Below, one piece after another: positions 1 to 6,401 of a stretch of DNA of 16,661 nt. This DNA is from Pseudomonadota bacterium (GTDB lineage Bacteria > Pseudomonadota > Alphaproteobacteria > Sphingomonadales > Sphingomonadaceae), in the NCBI GenBank assembly GCA_030271565.1, contig JARXKR010000031.1, forward strand, positions 1 to 16,661, in the 5' to 3' direction. The notes below the pieces were generated by a model. That model had not been told where the DNA came from, did no database searches, and saw only the letters and a list, made by a program, of their open reading frames with translations. Positions within the stretch are counted from its first letter, which is position 1. Each line of letters begins with the position of its first letter. Made by a program: the position numbers and the translations under genes.

Positions 1-62
1 TGGCCGCGCTCGATGCCGAACGGTTTCTGGCGGCGCGCGAACACCGCCAGGCGCGCGACTAA
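1..62 (+). CDS. trxB: Thioredoxin-disulfide reductase, C-terminal end only (partial)
   Basis: The window opens inside a plus-strand gene. Read in the frame ending with TAA at 60-62, the tail is AALDAERFLAAREHRQARD, and the preceding TG fits the end of an ATG (Met) codon. Bacterial thioredoxin reductases end with a Gly-Cys-Met-Ala-Ala-Leu-x-Ala-Glu-x-(Phe/Tyr)-Leu segment, the last helix after the FAD-binding GD motif, and this matches it. The enzyme reduces thioredoxin with NADPH in the cytosol. Only about 19 residues are visible, so the call rests on that short signature; FAD, NADPH and CXXC motifs lie outside the window. Its stop codon overlaps the stop of the convergent hydrolase gene by two bases. 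It is probably a housekeeping flank, not part of the exosortase locus. Confidence 0.6.
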   Translation, partial: AALDAERFLAAREHRQARD

Positions 63-862
63 CCGAGCGAACGCAGCGCGCCCAATAGCTGCCCCTGCAG
101 CCAGATCCGCGCTTGCGGCTCGACGAAACTGTGCCCGGCCTTGGGGCAAATCCGCAAGCGCTGATCGGCGGAATTCCAGTGCGACAGGAACACCTGCCCG
201 GTGCGGTCGTGCTCGGCGATCAGCAGTGAGACTGAGCCGGAGAACTGCGCGAGGCCGGCGGCCATGTCCTGTGCCAGCGAGCTTGGCGGCGGAGCTGCCT
301 TGACCGCGTTCGCCAAGCTGCCTGCCAATTGCCCGATCCTGACCTTGCCGGTCAGCAATCGCAACAGCGCGCGCGGATCGGTCAGGCGGCGCAGGTAGTG
401 CGCCCGAATCGCGCCGGGGGTCATTTGCGGCGGCGCGGCTGCCTCGGGCTCTGCCTCCATTTCTGGATCGAAAGTCCACGGATTGGCGAGGACAAGTGCA
501 TCGCAGCCTTGTCCTTGCGCGAGCATCAAGGCGCTCGCCGCATCGCAATTGCCATAGGCTGCGACATGTTTCATTCGTGGAAAAGCCGAACGAAACTCAG
601 TGATTGCGGCGGCAATATCATCTGAACTCTGCGTAAACCCGGCGTTGAAACCGTTGCTGTCACCTACCCCGCGGCGGTCGAAACGCATCACCGGAAACCC
701 TGCTGCGGAGACCTTCTGCGCCAGCTCGGCGTGGCTGCCATAAGGCCCACAGCGCAATTCGTTGCCGCCAGTGACAATCAGCAGGCCCGCAGGCCCGTCA
801 GCGGAATCGAGCGTTCCGATCAAGGTGTCGCTGGTGCATTCGAAGGCGATGTGACGGCGCAT
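59..862 (-). CDS. Exosortase A system-associated hydrolase 1 (alpha/beta hydrolase)
   Basis: This is a 267-residue cytosolic alpha/beta-hydrolase-fold protein of the family usually called hydrolase 1, exosortase A system-associated. Visible landmarks are TGGNELRCG (31-39, oxyanion region), FDRRGVGDS (61-69), a nucleophile elbow GNCDAAS (104-110) with Cys106 where serine hydrolases carry Ser, EHDR with Asp219, and AGHSF with His244. A Cys-Asp-His triad is therefore possible. Cys at the elbow is, as I recall, normal for this family. The reaction is unknown; thioester or ester cleavage on a carrier-bound intermediate is inferred from the adjacent acyl carrier protein and ligase. The ATG at 860-862 shares one base with the stop of the upstream hydrolase 2 gene (TAATG), so the two are translationally coupled. 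It is last in the minus-strand operon, and its TAG overlaps the stop of the convergent trxB. Confidence 0.85.
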   Translation of the reverse strand: MRRHIAFECTSDTLIGTLDSADGPAGLLIVTGGNELRCGPYGSHAELAQKVSAAGFPVMRFDRRGVGDSNGFNAGFTQSSDDIAAAITEFRSAFPRMKHVAAYGNCDAASALMLAQGQGCDALVLANPWTFDPEMEAEPEAAAPPQMTPGAIRAHYLRRLTDPRALLRLLTGKVRIGQLAGSLANAVKAAPPPSSLAQDMAAGLAQFSGSVSLLIAEHDRTGQVFLSHWNSADQRLRICPKAGHSFVEPQARIWLQGQLLGALRSLG

Positions 863-1542
863 TATGCTTCCACACCCACCGCGATGATCGCCGCCAGCGC
901 ATCGGCCTGAGCGCGGTCTTCATCAGCCTCGGCGCGCAGCCACAGCGGCCCGCCTCCGAGCAATTCGTGTTCGATTGCGGTGATCCCGGGCTGCTTGCCA
1001 GGCACAAGCTCGCCCAATTGGCGCAGCATTTCGCCCGAGAGCGAATAGCCCGCCAGCTCAAGCCCCATCGCCAGCCCTTGATCCATCAGGCTTTCGAGCG
1101 TTTCTTCGCGGCCCGCTTCGCGCGACGCGATAATCCGCGCGCGCAGCATGGTTTTGAGCAAGCTTGCACCCTTGACCGGAGCATAGTGCCAGCCGCCCAG
1201 CTTGCCCGGCAGCACCAGTCCGCCGCCGCGCAATGCGAGAACATGAGTCGCTTCGAAATGCCGCGCCGCCGCCTCGAGCGCCATGCGCCAGTCTTCGGGC
1301 TCGATCAGCGCAAGATCCTGCTCGCTCTCGTTGAGACCGGGCAGATCGGGCAGAACACAGTCGATCCCCGCACCGTCGAGCCGGCGCATAACTTCGACAG
1401 TGAAGCGCCGCAACTTGTGGCCTTCATCGAACAGCGCGGGCGCGATCAGCACGCGATATTTGCGCGACGCATCGAAGGTCAGCGCATATTCTTGAGCCGC
1501 CGCGCCGCCGGGCAGGGGGCAAGGATAGATGGCAGGCGTCAC
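862..1542 (-). CDS. Exosortase A system-associated hydrolase 2 (likely non-catalytic alpha/beta-hydrolase-like protein)
   Basis: This 226-residue protein is recognised mainly by position between an acyl carrier protein and hydrolase 1, and by hydrolase-fold landmarks: YRVLIAPALFDEGHKLRR (29-46) and DCVLPDLPGLNES (61-73). At the expected nucleophile elbow the sequence is VLALRGGGLV (101-110), with Arg105 where Ser or Cys should be. No histidine motif follows near the C-terminus, so classic hydrolase chemistry looks impossible. It could be a pseudoenzyme partner of hydrolase 1 or a binding protein. The start is GTG at 1540-1542: it overlaps the upstream carrier-protein stop as GTGA, AGGA sits 8 nt before it, and the next in-frame Met is about 50 residues in. 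Family membership is moderately sure; the absence of an elbow nucleophile is seen directly. Confidence 0.75.
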   Translation of the reverse strand: MTPAIYPCPLPGGAAAQEYALTFDASRKYRVLIAPALFDEGHKLRRFTVEVMRRLDGAGIDCVLPDLPGLNESEQDLALIEPEDWRMALEAAARHFEATHVLALRGGGLVLPGKLGGWHYAPVKGASLLKTMLRARIIASREAGREETLESLMDQGLAMGLELAGYSLSGEMLRQLGELVPGKQPGITAIEHELLGGGPLWLRAEADEDRAQADALAAIIAVGVEA

Positions 1543-1799
1543 CCGGTGTCCTGTTTGGCGCGGGTGAACGCGAGCAGGCTGCCGTAAGTCTCGAAAACAT
1601 CGCCGTCGATCTCGTCCTCATCGATCAGGATTTCGAGCCGGTCTTCCATTTCGGTGAGCAGCCCCGCCACTGCCATCGAATCGAGTTCGGGCAGGTCGCC
1701 GAACAGGCCGGTATCCGCCGTAAAATCGGCTACCTGGTCGGGCTTCAAGCCCAGCACGTCAGCCAGAATGGTGCGTAGCTTGCGGTCGGTCGTGTCCAT
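1539..1799 (-). CDS. Acyl carrier protein, exosortase A cluster
   Basis: This 86-residue acidic protein has the ACP/PCP signature. LDSM at 39-42 supplies Ser41 for 4'-phosphopantetheine, followed by a Glu/Asp-rich helix (EMEDRLEILIDEDEID, 50-65) typical of recognition helices II and III. It would carry an acyl or aminoacyl thioester in the cytosol. The neighbours name likely partners: the AMP-forming ligase across the divergent gap could load it, and the two hydrolase-like proteins encoded immediately downstream could edit or unload it. No phosphopantetheinyl transferase is present, so a housekeeping one must activate it. ATG at 1797-1799 is preceded by GAGGGCGG; the gap from the acyltransferase stop is 10 bp and its own stop overlaps the next start as GTGA. 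It is a specialised ACP, not the fatty-acid AcpP, judged by its divergent sequence and setting. Confidence 0.9.
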   Translation of the reverse strand: MDTTDRKLRTILADVLGLKPDQVADFTADTGLFGDLPELDSMAVAGLLTEMEDRLEILIDEDEIDGDVFETYGSLLAFTRAKQDTG

Positions 1800-1809
1800 G
1801 ATCCGCCCT

Positions 1810-2784
1810 CTAGCCGCGCCGTAGCATCGCGCGCAAGCTTTGCCGGGCTATCGCCAACCAGTTTCGCGGATTGGCGGGGCGGTAGCAATCGAGCCGGTAG
1901 CGCGGACGTATCAGCTCCATCCAGTCGCGCTTGTACCCGTCGTCGCCGGTGCCGAAATCGACCAGTTCGACCCGGTCACGGTCAATCACCTGTTCGAACA
2001 GCGCGGCCGACAGGGTGGTGCCGGGCGAAAGCGGCTTGGAAGCCTCGGTGTGCGCCAGCTTGTGGATGTAGGCGATGCCGTTCTCCACCGTCCAGAACTG
2101 CGCTGCGACCGGAACGCCGTCAGCACGCGCCAGACCTAATCGTAAACGCCCCGCAGCCCCTTCAACCTCGGCAAAGGCGCGCAGGAACGCGGGAGAACCT
2201 TCGCCCGGCTTCCAGCTTTCGGAATAGATCGCCTGATAGGCGGCCCAGCTGACAGGATTGAATGTGCTCTCGATGGTCACCGTGACCTTGCTCGCCTTGC
2301 GCTTGAGAGTGGTGCGGACTTGCCCGGGCCGGCCGGCGAGGAATTCGGCGTAGCTGCGGCCATTCACCGGCAAGACGTGATTGACGTCGCATTGCTTGCG
2401 GAAGGTGATCCACCCTGCAGCTCGGAACGCGGCTTCGAGTTGCGAAGCTTCACCCGCTTCGTCGGGTAGGGGCGAAAGGCTGACAAGCGAGGCGCGCTTG
2501 GCGAGATTTTGCGCGAGCGGAACGAGCAGCTTGCCGCCATCTCCGGTCAGCTGTGGTCGCCAGACGAAGTTGTACCAATTGCACAGCGAGGAAAGCCCGT
2601 TTTCGTTGCGCTGCAAGGAGAGTTGAGCCCACTCGTCGCCGTCGCTAGCTCGCACGACAAGGGGCTTGAGGCCGCAATGCTCCGCCAGCCCCTGCCACCA
2701 TTCGATCCGGTCGAACGGGGTGAGGGCAGGCAAAGCGCCGCCTTGCACTTCGTTAAGATCATCGTGATAGTTAACCACGACCAC
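1810..2784 (-). CDS. GNAT/FemAB-like acyltransferase, exosortase A cluster
   Basis: This is an acyltransferase-like protein of about 324 residues with the BioF2/FemAB-type GNAT fold. In numbering from the GTG start: a basic segment RTTLKRKASK (157-166), a GNAT core with VAAQFWTV near 226-233, an acyl-binding-like LSPGTTLSAAL (252-261), and DFGTGDDGYKRDWM (276-289), which resembles the FDFGxxxxxYKxxW signature of the family. It probably transfers an acyl or aminoacyl group, plausibly from the ACP encoded next to it, to an amine or sugar; the acceptor is unknown. An ATG at 2857-2859 would add 25 residues of low-quality sequence and overlap the divergent ligase start. I prefer GTG at 2782-2784, which has AGGAAG at 2791-2796 and fits the conserved start of the fold. 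It is first in the minus-strand operon, 10 bp before the ACP gene. Confidence 0.8.
   Translation of the reverse strand: MVVVNYHDDLNEVQGGALPALTPFDRIEWWQGLAEHCGLKPLVVRASDGDEWAQLSLQRNENGLSSLCNWYNFVWRPQLTGDGGKLLVPLAQNLAKRASLVSLSPLPDEAGEASQLEAAFRAAGWITFRKQCDVNHVLPVNGRSYAEFLAGRPGQVRTTLKRKASKVTVTIESTFNPVSWAAYQAIYSESWKPGEGSPAFLRAFAEVEGAAGRLRLGLARADGVPVAAQFWTVENGIAYIHKLAHTEASKPLSPGTTLSAALFEQVIDRDRVELVDFGTGDDGYKRDWMELIRPRYRLDCYRPANPRNWLAIARQSLRAMLRRG
2743..2771 (+). promoter_or_regulatory. Candidate promoter for the ligase-decarboxylase pair
   Basis: TTGCAC (2743-2748) and GATAGT (2766-2771) are separated by 17 bp and match the sigma-70 consensus at 3 of 6 and 4 of 6 positions. The local sequence is unusually AT-rich for this window. 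Transcription would start near 2778, about 40 nt before the TTG start of the ligase, inside the first codons of the divergent acyltransferase gene. Sphingomonad promoters match the E. coli consensus poorly, so this is only a candidate. Confidence 0.22.
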
Positions 2785-2790
2785 AGCGCA

Positions 2791-2796
2791 CTTCCT
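2791..2796 (-). promoter_or_regulatory. Ribosome binding site deciding the GTG start of the acyltransferase
   Basis: On the minus strand AGGAAG lies 6 nt upstream of GTG at 2782-2784 (8 nt counting from AGGA). No comparable purine-rich site precedes the more distal ATG at 2857-2859. This supports the shorter protein and leaves a non-overlapping gap to the divergent ligase. Confidence 0.5.
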
Positions 2797-2817
2797 GTTC
2801 CCGGAGCCACCCGAACC

Positions 2818-4335
2818 TTGTCTAGCCCGCCCGAAACTGCGATCCGGCCGCTCGACCATCTCGCGCTGCGCGGGCGGGATGCGGCACCGGCTCTGGTGCT
2901 GCGCGGGGGCACCCTTAACTACAAGGACTTAAGGGATCGTGTCGCGCGGCTCGCAGGCTGGCTGCAATCGGTGGTGCCTGAACCAAGTGCCCGCGTAGCA
3001 AGCTGGGCGGCCAAAGGCGAGCTCACCTGCCTGATGCCGCTGGCTGCGGCCCGCGCCGGGCTGGTGCACGTACCGGTCAACCCACTGCTCAAACGCGCGC
3101 AGGTGGCGCACATCCTTGCTGACAGCGGGGCGAAATTGCTGATCGGGACCCCGGCACGTTTGGGGACGCTGGTTGATGGCGATCTGCCCTTGGGTTTCCA
3201 GACCGTGAGTGAAGAGGAAGCACTGTCTGCCGAGGCAGGAGCGCTTGGTGCTTCGACCGCCGATCCCGACGACCTGGCTGCGATCCTCTACACCAGCGGC
3301 TCGACCGGCAAACCCAAGGGGGTGATGCTGAGCCATGCGAATATGTGGTTGGGGGCCGAAAGCGTTGCGGAATATCTGGCGCTTGCGGCGAATGACGTAA
3401 CTTTGGCAGTGCTCCCGCTGTCGTTCGATTACGGGCAGAACCAGCTGTTCAGCACCTGGTACGCCGGGGGCAGCGTCGTACCGCTCGATTACCTGACCCC
3501 GCGCGACGTCGTGAAGGCAGTCGAGCGTCACGGCGTCACTACGCTTGCCGCAGTGCCGCCGCTGTGGATCCAACTGACCGAACTTGAGTGGCACAGCGCA
3601 ACAGCAGCGCGATTGCGACGGCTGACCAACTCGGGCGGTGCCTTGACGGTCGATCTGGTGCACAAATTGCGCGCGCTGTTCCCGGTGGCCCGGCTATTCC
3701 CGATGTACGGCCTGACCGAAGCGTTCCGCTCGACCTACCTCGATCCTGCGTTGGTCGATCTGCATCCGACCTCGATGGGGAAGGCTATCCCGCATGCCGA
3801 AGTGCTGGTGATCGGCGACGATGGCGCTCTCGCCGCCGACGACGCAGAGGGCGAGCTCGTCCATTGCGGGCCATTGGTGGCGCAGGGCTACTGGCAGGAT
3901 CCCAAACGTACCGCTGAGCGGTTTAAAGCGGCGCCCGCTGCCTCTCACTTTGGCGGCACTGCGGTTTGGTCGGGCGACCGGGTTCGGCGCGCAGCGGATG
4001 GTCTGCTCTATTTTGCCGGGCGGCGGGATGCGATGATCAAGTCGGCGGGCAACCGGATCAGCCCCCACGAAATCGAGGAAGCGGCGCTGGCGAGCGGGCT
4101 GGTGGCTGAGGCGGTCGCCTTGGGCATTCCCGATGAGCGGCTGGGCCACGCGGTTCACCTTGTCGTCCGCTCCAAGCATACTTCCTCATCTGGTGAACAA
4201 GAATTACCGCGTATCCTTATGCAACAGTTACCTAATTTCATGCAGCCCAAACAAATACACTGGCGCGAGGCGATGCCAATCTCGCCCAATGGCAAGATTG
4301 ACCGTGCCGGTCTTTATGCGGAACTTTCCGCATGA
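2818..4335 (+). CDS. Acyl-CoA ligase (AMP-forming), exosortase A system-associated
   Basis: This is a member of the adenylate-forming ANL superfamily, about 505 residues. The motifs appear in order: ATP-binding P-loop YTSGSTGKPKG (158-168), YGLTEA (297-302), GDRV (from about 387), GRRDAMIKSAGNRISPHEIE (hinge and A8 region, about 401-420) and the catalytic lysine in NGKID (Lys493). It activates a carboxylic acid as acyl-AMP and passes it to a thiol, either CoA or more likely the ACP encoded divergently; that partner is inferred. The frame is open upstream to 2509, but the upstream part is antisense to the acyltransferase and not family-like. I chose TTG at 2818-2820, with GGAG at 2803-2806, just before the conserved N-terminus PLDHLALRG. 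The stop overlaps the decarboxylase start as ATGA, indicating co-translation. Function class is sure; substrate is unknown. Confidence 0.88.
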   Translation: MSSPPETAIRPLDHLALRGRDAAPALVLRGGTLNYKDLRDRVARLAGWLQSVVPEPSARVASWAAKGELTCLMPLAAARAGLVHVPVNPLLKRAQVAHILADSGAKLLIGTPARLGTLVDGDLPLGFQTVSEEEALSAEAGALGASTADPDDLAAILYTSGSTGKPKGVMLSHANMWLGAESVAEYLALAANDVTLAVLPLSFDYGQNQLFSTWYAGGSVVPLDYLTPRDVVKAVERHGVTTLAAVPPLWIQLTELEWHSATAARLRRLTNSGGALTVDLVHKLRALFPVARLFPMYGLTEAFRSTYLDPALVDLHPTSMGKAIPHAEVLVIGDDGALAADDAEGELVHCGPLVAQGYWQDPKRTAERFKAAPAASHFGGTAVWSGDRVRRAADGLLYFAGRRDAMIKSAGNRISPHEIEEAALASGLVAEAVALGIPDERLGHAVHLVVRSKHTSSSGEQELPRILMQQLPNFMQPKQIHWREAMPISPNGKIDRAGLYAELSA

Positions 4336-5558
4336 AGCCGCTCGGCCCGATCCCGCCCGGTTTCGCGATGATCGATGGCGAGCTCGCGATCGGCACCCGG
4401 ACTGCGTCGGCACTGGTGGCCGAGGCCGGGCAGACCCCGCTGTTTGTTTATTCCGCCGCAATGATCCGCCGCCGTGTGGGCGAACTGTTCGCGGCATTGC
4501 CGAGCAGAGTCGCGGTACATTATGCTGTGAAAGCAAATCCGTTTGCGCCGGTTCTTCAACTGATGTCTGAACTGGTCGATGGATTCGACATTGCTTCCGC
4601 TGGCGAGCTGCAATTGGTTCAACAAGCCGGAATTGACCCGCACCGGATCAGTTTCGCCGGGCCGGGCAAGCGCACTTCTGAACTCGAGGCAGCAATCGCT
4701 GCCGGGGTTACGCTCAACCTTGAATCCGAGGGTGAGGCCGGCCGCGCGCTCGATGCGGCAGATCGGCTCGGGATCACACCGCGGCTCGCGATCCGGGTCA
4801 ACCCTGAGTTCGACCTAAAAGGTTCGGGCATGAAGATGGGCGGCGGCGCCAAGCAGTTCGGGATCGATGCCGAGCGGGTTCCGGCGCTCGCCCGCATGGT
4901 CATCGCCAGCGGCGCGGAATGGCGCGGGTTTCATATCTTTGCCGGAAGCCAGGCACTGAGTGGGGCGGCGATTATCGATACCCAGGCGCAAGCTTTGGCA
5001 CTTGCCGCGCAACTCGCCGAAGCCAGCGGCGCGCCGCTGCCGCATTGCAACCTCGGCGGCGGGCTTGGCATTCCGTACTTTCCCGGAGACGAGCCGGTCG
5101 ACGTGAAAACCATTGGCGCGGCACTCGGCGAAGCGCTGTCTCAGCTCCCGCCAGTGCTCGTCGAAACCCAGTTTTGCCTCGAACTGGGGCGCTATCTGGT
5201 CGGCGAAGCCGGGGTCTATCTCACTGAGATCGTTGACCGCAAGGTCAGCCACGGCGAGGTCTTCCTGATCACCGACGGCGGGCTGCACCACCAGCTTGCC
5301 GCCAGCGGAAACTTCGGCACGGTGGTGCGCCGCAACTATCCAGTCGCGATCGCGACGAAATTCGATGCGCCGGTCGCGGAAGAAGCCAGCGTGGTCGGGT
5401 GCCTGTGCACCCCGCTCGACCGGCTCGCCGAAAAAGGCGGCTTTCCGCATGCCGAAGTCGGCGATCTGGTCGCGGTGTTCTGTGCCGGCGCTTACGGTGC
5501 GAGCGCCAGCCCAGCGCAGTTCCTCGGCCACGGTCCGGCCGCAGAGATGCTGGTTTAA
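4332..5558 (+). CDS. PLP-dependent decarboxylase, exosortase A system-associated
   Basis: This 408-residue protein is a fold-type III (alanine racemase-like barrel) decarboxylase related to diaminopimelate and ornithine decarboxylases. Lys67 in VHYAVKANP (62-70) is the PLP Schiff-base lysine, LGGGLGIPY (241-249) binds the PLP phosphate, ELGRYLVGEAG starts at 284, and Cys359 in GCLCTPLD matches the catalytic Cys of the CxSxD motif. Here that motif reads CTPLD, where DAP decarboxylase has CESGD, so the substrate is probably not diaminopimelate. It would decarboxylate an amino acid, free or carrier-bound, to give an amine in the cytosol. Its start overlaps the ligase stop, which argues for consecutive steps. 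It is too distinct in context to be lysA. Family is sure, substrate unknown. Confidence 0.9.
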   Translation: MKPLGPIPPGFAMIDGELAIGTRTASALVAEAGQTPLFVYSAAMIRRRVGELFAALPSRVAVHYAVKANPFAPVLQLMSELVDGFDIASAGELQLVQQAGIDPHRISFAGPGKRTSELEAAIAAGVTLNLESEGEAGRALDAADRLGITPRLAIRVNPEFDLKGSGMKMGGGAKQFGIDAERVPALARMVIASGAEWRGFHIFAGSQALSGAAIIDTQAQALALAAQLAEASGAPLPHCNLGGGLGIPYFPGDEPVDVKTIGAALGEALSQLPPVLVETQFCLELGRYLVGEAGVYLTEIVDRKVSHGEVFLITDGGLHHQLAASGNFGTVVRRNYPVAIATKFDAPVAEEASVVGCLCTPLDRLAEKGGFPHAEVGDLVAVFCAGAYGASASPAQFLGHGPAAEMLV

Positions 5559-5734
5559 CACTCACCTGCAATGCCGTCCCAAACCGGGACCGGGCCGATG
5601 TGCGCACCGAATCTGCACTTAAGGCTAACGCAATATTCACCCTTTTTTACGATAGCGGAGGCTGAAATTGCCGGGTCTTCGCTGTGGGTAGAACTCTCCT
5701 GCGGCATGGCGCGGCACCGCTGAAGGATGTCGCT
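5559..5734 (+). promoter_or_regulatory. Intergenic leader, probable promoter region of the polysaccharide operon
   Basis: This gap of about 175 bp is the longest non-coding stretch in the window. It has the most AT-rich patch nearby (about 5618-5670), including TACGAT at 5648-5653 (4 of 6 matches to a -10 box) directly after a run of six T. The best -35 partner at 17 bp, CTAACG at 5625-5630, is weak. A 5 bp inverted repeat GTCCC/GGGAC (5576-5590) and an 8 bp palindrome GTGCGCAC (5600-5607) lie upstream and could be operator-like. The start of a nine-gene operon here makes a promoter likely, but its exact position is not supported. No good gene lies in the gap. Confidence 0.3.
5722..5727 (+). 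promoter_or_regulatory. Ribosome binding site deciding the start of the export lipoprotein
   Basis: GAAGGA is followed by 7 nt and then ATG at 5735. An upstream in-frame ATG at 5684 would put 17 charged residues before the lipoprotein signal peptide and lacks an equally good site, so 5735 is chosen. Confidence 0.65.
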
Positions 5735-6379
5735 ATGCAAATCAACCGCTTCCATCGCCTCCTGGCAGGCAGTGCCATGCTCAGCCTGACGCTGAGCGGC
5801 TGCGCCGGTGGCAGCAGCGGTCCGCAGCTTCCTCCTGCCTCGTTCGTGGCGATGCAGGAAGGCCCGGGTGAGGATTACATCATCGGGCCGCTCGACGAAC
5901 TGACCATCTTCGTGTGGCGCAATCCCGAACTCGGCGCCAAGGTCCAGGTCCGGCCCGACGGGCGCATCACCACGCCGCTGATCACCGACATGCCAGCCGT
6001 GGGCAAGACCCCCAAGATGCTGGCCGACGATATTACACTCCAACTTTCGCAGTTCATCCAGGACCCGCTGGTCTCGGTCATCGTCAACAAGTTCGCCGGG
6101 ACTTACAGCCAGCAAGTCCGCGTGATCGGGGCGACCGGCAAGCCGGCCTCGTTGCCTTACCGTGCCAACATGACCTTGCTCGATGCGATGATCGCGGTGG
6201 GGGGTCTCAGCGAATATGCCGCAGGCAACCGCGCCAAGCTGATCCGCTTCAACAAGGAAACCGGCAAGCAGGCGGAATACGGGCTGCGGCTGGGCGATCT
6301 GCTCAAGCGCGGTGACAGCAAGGCCAACGTCATGCTGATGCCGGGTGATGTAATCATCATCCCTGAAAGCCAGTTCTGA
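5735..6379 (+). CDS. XrtA-associated polysaccharide export lipoprotein (short Wza-like)
   Basis: This is a 214-residue outer-membrane-targeted lipoprotein. A signal peptide with Arg5 and a hydrophobic core (9-20) ends in the lipobox LSGC (20-23), so Cys23 would be lipidated. A polysaccharide export domain follows (YIIGPLDELTIFVWRNPEL from 49, VRPDGRITTPLI at 72-83, to about 122), then one SLBB-like domain (about 126-175) with the typical LLDAMIAVGGLSEYA (148-162). It forms the periplasmic part of the export channel for the locus polysaccharide. It is much shorter than E. coli Wza (about 380 residues): there is one SLBB-like unit and no C-terminal segment that could form the outer-membrane helical pore. 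It is the first gene of the long plus-strand operon, 22 bp before the chain-length determinant. Confidence 0.9.
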   Translation: MQINRFHRLLAGSAMLSLTLSGCAGGSSGPQLPPASFVAMQEGPGEDYIIGPLDELTIFVWRNPELGAKVQVRPDGRITTPLITDMPAVGKTPKMLADDITLQLSQFIQDPLVSVIVNKFAGTYSQQVRVIGATGKPASLPYRANMTLLDAMIAVGGLSEYAAGNRAKLIRFNKETGKQAEYGLRLGDLLKRGDSKANVMLMPGDVIIIPESQF

Positions 6380-6401
6380 GACTGGCGGGCGGGGGCAAGC
6401 G

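Noticed and set aside
2509..2817. N-terminal extension of the ligase frame
   Set aside because: It lies antisense to conserved acyltransferase sequence, shows no ligase-family similarity, and the family N-terminus begins just after 2818.
5576..5607. Short inverted repeat GTCCC/GGGAC and palindrome GTGCGCAC as firm operators
   Set aside because: Repeats this short are expected by chance in GC-rich DNA; kept only as a remark in the leader entry.
5643..5648. Run of six T as an intrinsic terminator after the decarboxylase
   Set aside because: No stable GC-rich hairpin lies directly upstream; the 5 bp inverted repeat at 5576-5590 is over 50 bp away.
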